From Crocodylus rhombifer (taxonomy: Eukaryota > Chordata > Crocodylia > Crocodylidae): 64,000 bases of DNA. The translations under genes were made by a program, and so were the position numbers. Positions 56,751 to 64,000 of the stretch are shown piece after piece. The stretch's first letter is position 1; the number at the start of each line of letters is the position of its first letter. The stretch lies in the NCBI GenBank assembly GCA_038503035.1, contig JAVSML010024240.1, positions 1-64,000 of the forward strand. The letters run 5' to 3'. Below the pieces are notes generated by a model. The model did no database searches. It was not told the origin of the DNA and saw only the letters and a program-made list of their open reading frames with translations.

Positions 56751-58099
56751 ACAGCCACAGGTAGTCCTCCAGGCAGTGGAGATTGTCGGGCAGCCTGGAC
56801 TTGTCCAGCACTGTTGAAGCTCAGTCTGGTGCAAGGTATACAGGTTCACCCAGGGCATGGTCATCAGCAGCATGGTGTAGTGGGTCAGGCACCCATTGGT
56901 CTGTGCAAACAGCATGTTGCACAGGATCTGGGACATGTGCAGGAACACTCAGGACACAGCACTGGCATGGGAGGAGTGGCCCCAGTGTGCCTCCCTAGCA
57001 AGGTCCCCTGTGGGGAAGATGGGGGGATGGGCCTCATCCTAGTCATCCAGGAGCCCCATGGCCCCTGAGCCCAAGTGCTACGGGCTTGGAGGCAGTGCAG
57101 GAGAGTGCTGGCCTGCAAGCACAGGGGGGAGTGGGGTCTGGGGCTGTGGCAACACCCAGTAGCCCACTTGCCCCTGAGGAGTGAGCAGGGATGGGGGGGC
57201 CGGGAGCTCAGCAACATGGGCCTGGGCCAACTTACCATGGTCCTTGGGCACCTATGCACACCCAAACCCTGATCTGAGACCAGGCAGCACATGGCCCCTG
57301 GTACAAAGTATCTTACCTCAGAACTGTTCCAAACTCTCACAAACAGTTTTTCTCAGGGCTCTGCAGGCCCTGCAGCTGCACATAGGGGACAGGTTGCAGT
57401 TGGTAGCCAGGATGAGGGCTTGCAGTCACTATAGCTCATAGCTGGGGCCCTGTATTTATGCTGGCTCCACCAGAGGAGGAGCCAGGATAGGACCCTCTTC
57501 CTGGATTGGCTGGTGATGGTGTTGGAGGACCACCTTACAGATGCACAGGCCTGGTGGGCAGAAGATGTGGCCTGCCAGGACAGGTAGTGAGCAGAAGATG
57601 TAGCCCATGAGGACAAGCAGAATTAGCACAAGGAGGCACTGGACTGAGTGGATCAGGAGCTCCAGGTGTAACTCCTGGCCTGGGAGCATGAGTTGGTGGT
57701 GGCCCTGCAGAAGCAGAAAGTGGTCCTGATTGGGGCAGTGCAGGCCATGTACAATGACTACTGGGTGCTGCTCAGGAGCTTGCCTTCATGTCACCTGTTG
57801 TCCAGCTGCCCAGCAGTAGCTCCTGCCATAGGCCTGGGTGGAGGTTCAGCACTGCCTCCACCAGCCAGGACTCCCTTCCCTGGCCCCTGCCTCAGATCCC
57901 CAGCCACACACACCCCTTGCCTGGGACCAGCCACACCACTCACTCTAGTACCTCATGGGCATGGAACTGGAACTGCCCGCAGCAGGGCCAGGAACATACG
58001 CTGGTCCTGCTGGCCCTGGACACTGGCTGCCAGAGGGGGAGCCACCCACACTGGGGGACCACCAGCCATCACCACCCCTGGCTGAGCCCCCTGCCTGCT

Positions 58100-58600
58100 G
58101 GGCTTACTGTGGAAACAGCCAGAGGCTGGGTGCTGGATGATGTACAGCCACTAGTCCTGGCTGGCCCAGCAGACCCACTGGTGGTGGGGCTGGAAGCCCA
58201 GGAGCATGAAGGTGACTCTGGTGGTGGCATCCAGCAGCCCACTGTTTGTGTTCTTGCTGGGGTCCCGCCAGCTGGATGGGTTCAGCTGGCAGGTGTGCAG
58301 TGACAGTGGCCTTGGGATAGTGTGCTGTGGCTGGGTAGGTGGTTGCTGCACGTGGGGGAGCCAGATGGGCTCATACAAATGTAAGGCAACCAGTGGTCAG
58401 TGTGGTAGGCCAGCAAAGCCAGTGCAATGGCCAGAAGGAGCCAGGGAACATGGTCATCACTGCCAAGGACTGGAGCAGCTATGGTGTGGAAAGGCAAAGA
58501 CAGCAAGGAGATAGTTGCTGCATGCTGCTCCTGCACTGTGCACCCTGCTCCTGGCCAGGGAAATGGCTGGCTATGGTACAAAGAGTGGGGCTAGCTTTTT
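58100..58600 (-). pseudogene. Harbinger transposase N-terminal remnant, second copy
   Basis: The minus strand gives ALALLAYHTDHWLPYICMSP, then GSPTCSNHLPSHSTLSQGHC and LLGFQPHHQW. These align with ALLACCTDHQLVYRCLGPTS and LLGFQPRHLL in the 4.5-kb element. SQD, a stop, then WWLYIIQHP mark the start of the W...FRM block, but the FRM motif itself is lost. The catalytic core is not recognisable downstream. Confidence 0.65.
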
Positions 58601-58859
58601 AAGATGGCTACCAACTGCTGGCAGCTGCAGCTGGAGCCCCTGTGGTGGCAGGGACCCATTGCAGGGCCACAGGAAGTGGGAGCAGTTTGCTGTTAAGAAC
58701 AGGAAATCTGATGCCATGTCCCTGGATGTGTAGATGGCTGCCAGGGAGCACTTACCCGTGAGTGGTTTACTTGCAAGTAAACTAATCTCAGACCAGATGT
58801 ATGTGTAGATGTGTTCACTGAATGTTAACATCAGAGATCAGGTGACTGCACCTACACAG

Positions 58860-59890
58860 ATTTCATAGATATCATAGACATTAGGGCTGGAAGGGACCTC
58901 AGAAGATCATCGAGTCCAGCCCTTGTCCCAGGAGCAGGAAGTCAGTTGGGGTCACAGGATCCCAGCAAGATAAATGTCCAATTGTCTCTTAAAGGAGTCT
59001 GGAGTAGGTACTTGCACCACCTCTGGCAGCAGTCTGTTCCAGGCCTTTGTGGCTCAGACAGTAAAGGAGTTCTTCCTTATGTCTAGCCTGAAACAGTCTT
59101 GGAGGAGTTTGTGACCATTTGACCTTGTCATCCCAGGGCACATTGATGAACAGGTGTTCCCCCAGATCCTGCTGTACACCCTTATATACTTTCAGGCAGC
59201 CACCAGGTCCCCCCTTAGCCTGCGCTTTTCCACACTGACGAGTCCTATAGCTCTCAGCCTTTCATCATAAGGCCTGTTTTCCTGCCCTCTGATCATATGT
59301 GTGGCTCTCCTCTGGACTCTCTCAAGCTTTCCCACATCCTTTTAAAATTGTGGAGCCCAGAATTGGATGCAGTATTCCAGCTGTGGCCTCACCAAACCTA
59401 AGTACAGCAGGAGGATGACATCCTGGGAATTGCTAGAGAAGCATCCTAGGATGCGTGCCAGAGTTTTGCTCACTTTGCTGGCTGCAGCATCATATTGGTG
59501 GCTCATATTCATCTTGTGGTCAGTCATGACCCTGCAAGTCCCTTTCAGCTGTGGTGCTAGCAAATGTAGCCCTGCCAAGCATGCTGCCGGTTTTTCTTCC
59601 CAAGGTGGAATACCTTGCATTCTTCAGAGTTGAAGGCTATCATGTTTTTGTCCTCCCATTTTCTAAGCCTGTCAAGGTCAGCCTGGATCATTATCCTGTC
59701 CTCGGGTGTGGCCGCTTTACCCCAGAGTTTGGTGTCATCAGCAAACTTGGCCAGTCCACTTCTGACACCAATGTCCACATCATTAAAGAAGATGTTGAAA
59801 AGGATAAGCCCAAGGCCAGAGCCTTGGGGGACCCCACTGGTCATGGTGCACCACAATGATTGACTTCTATCAACTACCACTGTCTGGGTC
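58860..59890 (-). mobile_element. Decayed CR1 LINE, inverted
   Basis: Read on the minus strand it has RT motifs MTSGVPQGSGLGLILFNIFF and KFADDTKLWGKA, then after a frameshift LGLVRPQLEYCIQFWAPQF. It ends with the 3' signature GGACTCGATGATCTTCTGAG, then GTCCCTTCCAGCCC and an ATGTCTATGATATCTATGAA tail. The 5' end is truncated near 59890, just before the GVPQG region. Frameshifts separate the RT palm from the thumb. It inserted next to the right end of the Harbinger copy. Confidence 0.9.
59342..59880 (-). pseudogene. CR1 ORF2 remnant within the inverted CR1
   Basis: Two overlapping minus frames (59557-59880 and 59342-59620) hold the palm (GVPQG; FADD intact) and the connection and C-terminal part (RPQLEYCIQFWAP). 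A shift near 59560-59620 breaks them. About 180 residues in total survive of a protein that is normally about 900-1000 long. Confidence 0.85.
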
Positions 59891-59894
59891 GAAA

Positions 59895-60485
59895 ACTACC
59901 ACTCTCTGGATAACAGGGTTCACATCCACTTCAGTGTGCATCATTCATGGTAGGATTTATATACATCTAACTGAGTTTCCAGGCTTATGGGGTGATTGTT
60001 AATGTAATGCAATAGATAGTAAATAAGAATTTGTATTTGTGTCAACTGAATGAAAGGCATGAAAGACAGCAGATGACTCTGAGGTTTCCATATTTCCCTA
60101 TAAATCTTATCTTGGTGAATATTAATGTATTTATGTAATGAATTAAGTCCAGATAGACTTCCAGATGGTTATGTTTTTGGGTCTTATTACCAGCCATAAG
60201 AAAGATTACTTACTCTGAAATTCTAAAACAACAGAATAGCTTGACTGAAGGATTCTCCCCTGACAAAACCTAACTCTTGCCATAACTAAATGACAAATGT
60301 TGCTCTGACAAAATTGTTAGGAATGTTAATCAGTAAACTGAGCTGTGTCATTTTAATTACTGCACAGTGATGACCTCCTATATCAAGAAAAACAAATATT
60401 TGCTTTGATTCTCAAATTCTAGCCTTTTGTACTCAAAAATGCTTCAAGGCATGTGAATGAAAAGATCAAAAAAATTGCTGAGCTC
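59895..60485. other. AT-rich non-coding spacer
   Basis: No gene or repeat recognised. Confidence 0.5.
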
Positions 60486-60488
60486 ATT

Positions 60489-60775
60489 GGGTGCATCTAC
60501 ACGTCACCCTACAGTGACATAGTGACATGCTACTTAGCAGTATGGCACACTACAATGACATAGCAATCACGTAGGTCTACAGATGACTGGCAGCTACATC
60601 ACGATAGTGGCGTGCCTCCCCATTATAACACACTGCTACAGCAATATAGTGGTGAAATCTAACTGCATCAGGCACATGGTGCAGTTTGGGCAGTTACTGC
60701 ACTGCACATTAGTATTTTTAAAAGAAAGCACAATGCAAAACCAGCATCACCATACGGTGATATGTAGATATGCCC
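60489..60775. mobile_element. MITE family B, copy 2 (inverted)
   Basis: The 287-bp element runs from GGGTGCATCTACACGTCACC to GATATGTAGATATGCCC with perfect ATT flanks (60486-60488 and 60776-60778). It is homologous to 1737-1979 in reverse orientation, sharing for example CACCATACGGTGATATGTAG and the GCAGTTACTGCAC region. It is 44 bp longer than that copy. Confidence 0.85.
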
Positions 60776-60779
60776 ATTA

Positions 60780-61570
60780 GCTCTCACATTTTGAAGGGCC
60801 CTTTAGGAAAGTAAAGCACTGACATTTAGAAAGAGAAATTGGTCCTGCTTGTCCTACGTCCCTGAAAAAATAACACACAACCATGTAGGAAATCTATGGT
60901 TTTTGAGACATAAGTATCCCTTATGCTTATCTAGATGTTGAACTAGTTAGATCTATGAGAAGAGCACTGTGGTATAATTTTGGTTACTAATAAAAATGAT
61001 CTGGCTAAATATGATGAAGTCTCTTGGCAGGCTGCCAGACTCAACACCCCATACAATACTTTTTCCATATTATTTCTACTATTTATTTAGTCTCCATGGT
61101 TACATGCATTCAAAGTTTCACACCTGTAGGTGACATAAAAACAGCTCGCTTAAGATTTTGGCATCTGCGTCTTCAAGGAAAGCCTAAGACAAAATCTGTT
61201 ATTGACCCCAATCTGTAACTTGTTGAAGCCATAAGAACAGATGTTCATGCCACAAGTTAAATCTTTCTATAAGATTCTGGAGTTCCTTAACTTAGCAAAC
61301 CACAAGTTTAGGAAACTAGATATGCACATAAAAAGAAGAAATAATTTATCGAATGTTTCAAGACATTCCATATTTTAGTACTACTGTATATTACAAAACA
61401 CTCCACTAAAGTTTTAGATTACTAGCCAAGGTTCTTATTATCTTACCTCAAATCTGAAAAAATGGCTTATATAAGCAGTAATTTTTGGTATTGCAGGCCT
61501 TAACCTTCAGCTAATAACAGAGAGTCTTAATTTCAAACTAGAGTTCAAGGAAGCAATAGCAAATAGGTTA
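60780..61570. other. AT-rich non-coding spacer
   Basis: No gene or repeat recognised. Confidence 0.5.
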
Positions 61571-61572
61571 AG

Positions 61573-62360
61573 TACAGAGAGTCAAAAAGCCTGAGGCTGA
61601 ATTGATTCAGTTTTTGCAGGTTAGTCTAAACTGCACAGCTTGAATTGAAATGGAAGTGAACGGCTTTTTATCTTTGATTCAGGAAATGTAGCCACCTGTC
61701 TGCAGTGACTGAGGCCAGAAGCCAGAGGGTGCTAGACCATGGCTTTCTGGCTGTGTGTTCACTTCCTCTTCCTGATGCCCCTAAGGCCTCTGGGATTTGC
61801 AATCCAGAATCACAGAAGCAGGACTCTGCAGGGTTGCTCATCACTACTTCTTCCTGCTTCCAGGTGCCTCTGGGATTTGCAGTCCACAGTTGCAGCCAGC
61901 AGTAAGCTTGAGTGATGGAAGGGATGTTTAACCCCCCTCCCTGAGTCCAGACCACAGGTGGGGTTGCCTGGTGGGGGCATCCTCCCCACCCCTTAGACTG
62001 GGCTGCATTGCCAGTTGGGCTTGCCTCCCACCTCACTACCCCCTTGTCAACCAGTCCTCATTATTCCAGCTGGGAAGAAGATGGACAGGGCCAGTTTGGC
62101 TCTCTGGAGCAGACAGCACAACGCAGCTCAGCCTAGGGCTGGAAAGCATGTTGAGAAACTGTGATTTAACTTGAACCAGGAAGGGGTTTGGGACAGAAGT
62201 TTCATAAACTGGTTTGACCTAAATCAGTTAAGTCTGTTTTAACCAGGTTTCTCTTTAGCCATTTTGAAACTGGTTTTTTTGCACTGAGCTTCTGTTCTGT
62301 TACAGCTTTAAACCAGTTTCTGATCACTTAAATTGGTTTATGTGTAACTTCTATACCTAG
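61573..62360 (-). mobile_element. AACCGGTTT family, copy C
   Basis: The 788-bp element starts TACAGAGAGTCAAAAAGCCT and ends GTAACTTCTATACCTAG. Its left 130 bp align with 45825-45955 (CTGAATTGA-TCA-TTTTGCAGGT, GCTTGA). Its right 190 bp carry the AAACTGGTTT cluster and GGGACAGAAGTTTCATAAAC. The 122-codon minus frame in its interior is not a gene. It is more diverged than copy B. Confidence 0.7.
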
Positions 62361-62364
62361 CCAC

Positions 62365-63555
62365 AGAGATACTGACCTCTATTATGTCCTGATACTATCC
62401 TTCTTAAAGGATGCTTCATATATATCTACTATAAATTATGGAATGACATAAAAATGATTTCCCCCCCCCCACATTTTGTATTGCTTCTATTCTCTCTCCA
62501 TTTCCTTTCTTCATTGATTTATTTTCCCCACAATTTTTAAAAACATTTATCTGGAATAAATAAAAAAGACATTTGATCAAGAATTTCTGCAGAAGTGCTT
62601 GTAAAAATCATTTATATTGATTTAAATTTCACAATTGATTTTTTTCCCCTCAAACCTGGCTCAAAGTTTGATTCCACTCTTATTGATCTACAAGGCTTTT
62701 CTGGTTTTGTGATTATTCAAAAAAAAAAAAAAGAAAAAGATTTTACTGAACTTTTTACACAGTTCAAAACTCCTTTTTTATACAAAGATTTCAAGTTAGA
62801 GTACCTTATGGGACTTGGAACTCTAAAAATGCTTGCTAAAAGTGCAGCTTGGCTTTAAGGCATCTGTTTTTACTAACTGTATAACAGGATGAAGTAAAAA
62901 TGGGCAAAAAATATTTGATTCCCATCAGATCACGTCCTGTAGTGCTCGATCTGTTATATTTACTATGTCTGACCACTTGGATGACCTTCTCCAACCCACT
63001 AAGAGAGTGTTTTGTAACTGTCTGTAAAATGCATAGCATAGAGAAAGACAGAAAGGAAAATCTCTGGGGGCCCAATCAAACTTACTAACTGTAACTGTAA
63101 TATTTTTCCTGGAGTGAAAAGATTTTCTTTCTGAAAAGAAGAGATTCTCTTGTTAGATAAGAAACTTGTAAAGTCTGAAAAGAGGAATGCAGCAGTAATA
63201 TATAAAACTATTATTTTTGAAAGAACACTACAACTAATATTTTGCAATAAAATGTCTTTCCTGACAATATGTTACAGTGATTCACTGAAAAAAATCTCTA
63301 TAAGATTTACGATAATATGAGGAGAGAATTGGATTGAGCAGCGTAAAATGTTGGTGGTGATAGTTGTCTAATAAAAGCCACAATTAAAAAAAATGTATAT
63401 CTGATCAAAATGAAAACTACATTTAATAGTAACTGTAGGAAAATGTTTTGGCTTCATTACTTTACATTCATTTTTATACACTGTACACATTGCTGCATAA
63501 TGCGTTATATAGATTATTCAAATACTGGTTAATTCTCAAATGTTCTATACTTTAG
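62365..63555. other. AT-rich non-coding stretch
   Basis: A poly-C run lies at 62461-62470 and an A-rich run near 62720. No gene recognised. Confidence 0.5.
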
Positions 63556-63559
63556 AAAT

Positions 63560-64000
63560 AGCTACCCAAGGAATGCTGAGAGGAAATTTAATTGGGAAAA
63601 TTTAACAGTGCAAAATGATGTCAGGAGAAAAATGGTAACATTTTATAATTAAAATATTAAATCAGAAAAATATTACCATTAAAAAATGTAATGTTCAGAA
63701 AATTAAACCATTTTTAAAAAGTTAATTCAAAGAAATGGTAAAGAAAAATGCTAGAATTTTACCCTTAAAAATTGTAGTCAATAAAATGTTACCATTAAAA
63801 ATGGTAAAGTCAGAGAGATTTTATTATTAAAAAATGGTAAAGTGGGAAAGTAGTAAGTTAAAACACCCTTTACAAAGGTAAAATCAGGAAAAAATCAGCA
63901 CTAAATGGTTAAGTCAGAAAAAAGTCAAAATGGGTACAAGTTCAGGAAAATACTTAAATTGGTAAGTCTGGAAAAATTAAAAAAAAAACAGTAAAAAGTT
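63560..64000. repeat. AT-rich degenerate tandem array at the window edge
   Basis: Phrases such as AAAATGGTAAAGTCAGAAAA and TGTTACCATTAAAAA recur about ten times at irregular 30-50-bp spacing. At 63789-63807 two units form a perfect palindrome, TTACCATT-AAA-AATGGTAA. The array runs off the window. It looks like an old minisatellite or satellite; no coding capacity. Confidence 0.65.

Larger units (their letters stand above)
55783..57790 (+). pseudogene. Harbinger Myb/SANT-like DNA-binding protein remnant
   Basis: It starts NWSMEETENLVELW, then a TGA at 55825-55827, followed by GKVEQQVFQCP. After a frameshift come AWQCCIKVKALKAQWFTITD and the continuation ending MQQLMEIL. This W-rich trihelix Myb/SANT layout, ending K.LK..W....D, is the DNA-binding domain of the second protein of Harbinger elements, which helps bring the transposase to the nucleus and the element ends. 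A Pro/Ser repeat follows (CCCCAG microsatellite, 56243-56286). Near 57480-57770 come LDWLVMVLEDHL and ALQKQKVVLIGAVQA, a helical, coiled-coil-like tail with several stops. The middle (56600-57400) is not assigned. Confidence 0.65.
55027..58816 (-). mobile_element. PIF/Harbinger transposon, longest copy (~3.8 kb), decayed
   Basis: The left end GGGTGAATGTACAAAGAAGC and right end ATGTGTAGATGTGTTC match the two ends of 4519-6210 in reverse. Flanks ACC and ACT form a worn 3-bp duplication. Shared subterminal motifs include TGCACAGTAA, TTTACTCACAAGTA and GGGAGCAAATTTGCTCC. It carries remnants of both Harbinger genes: a Myb/SANT-like gene on the plus strand from about 55780 and a transposase N-terminus on the minus strand near 58600-58100. 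The strand given follows the transposase. All frames are broken. The CR1 at 58860 begins about 45 bp beyond. Confidence 0.82.

Overview
The window looks like intergenic or intronic nuclear DNA of a sauropsid, most probably a crocodilian. It contains no recognisable host protein-coding gene, rRNA gene or functional tRNA. The evidence is the long AT-rich, gene-free stretches, chicken-repeat-1 (CR1) LINEs of several ages, and many non-autonomous DNA transposons with 3-bp (PIF/Harbinger-like) or 8-bp (hAT-like) target duplications. The crocodilian assignment rests on remembered repeat content and is an inference; a turtle is the main alternative.

Layout. 0.5-2 kb: two MITEs (one carries a perfect 19-bp internal hairpin). 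4.5-6.2 kb: a 1.7-kb internally deleted Harbinger with a broken transposase N-terminus. 6.6 kb: a 169-bp hAT-like MITE. 7.8-9.0 kb: a perfect 41-bp inverted repeat enclosing about 1.1 kb. 13.6-15.3 kb: GC-rich repeat-like DNA and a decayed copy of an AACCGGTTT-rich family. 19.7-22.3 kb: a cluster of Harbinger-type elements with an internal fold-back minisatellite. 22.9-28.3 kb: a three-layer nest, in which an old CR1 is split by a 3-bp-duplicating DNA element that carries a decayed Tx1/L1-like LINE C-terminus and a long inverted repeat, and that element is split in turn by a young CR1 with an open 555-codon reverse transcriptase frame. 29.6-36.1 kb: a second nest, including a hAT-like fold-back element that contains a 725-bp solo LTR. 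36.8-37.5 kb: a degenerate ~60-bp repeat. 38.3-41.7 kb: two more hAT-like elements. 41.9-42.6 kb: a decayed RT fragment of another LINE. 45.8 and 61.6 kb: further AACCGGTTT-family copies. 55.0-58.8 kb: the longest Harbinger copy, with remnants of both its genes (Myb/SANT-like and transposase), followed at once by an inverted, decayed CR1. 60.5 kb: a MITE. The window ends in an AT-rich degenerate tandem array.

Functionally this is a transposon graveyard. Non-autonomous elements presumably relied on Harbinger and hAT transposases supplied elsewhere. The youngest CR1 lacks its 5' half and cannot be autonomous. No new multi-gene system is visible. The interest lies in nested insertions that can be ordered in time, in perfect or conserved inverted repeats, and in a recurring design of short transposon ends around GC-rich repeat-array cores.
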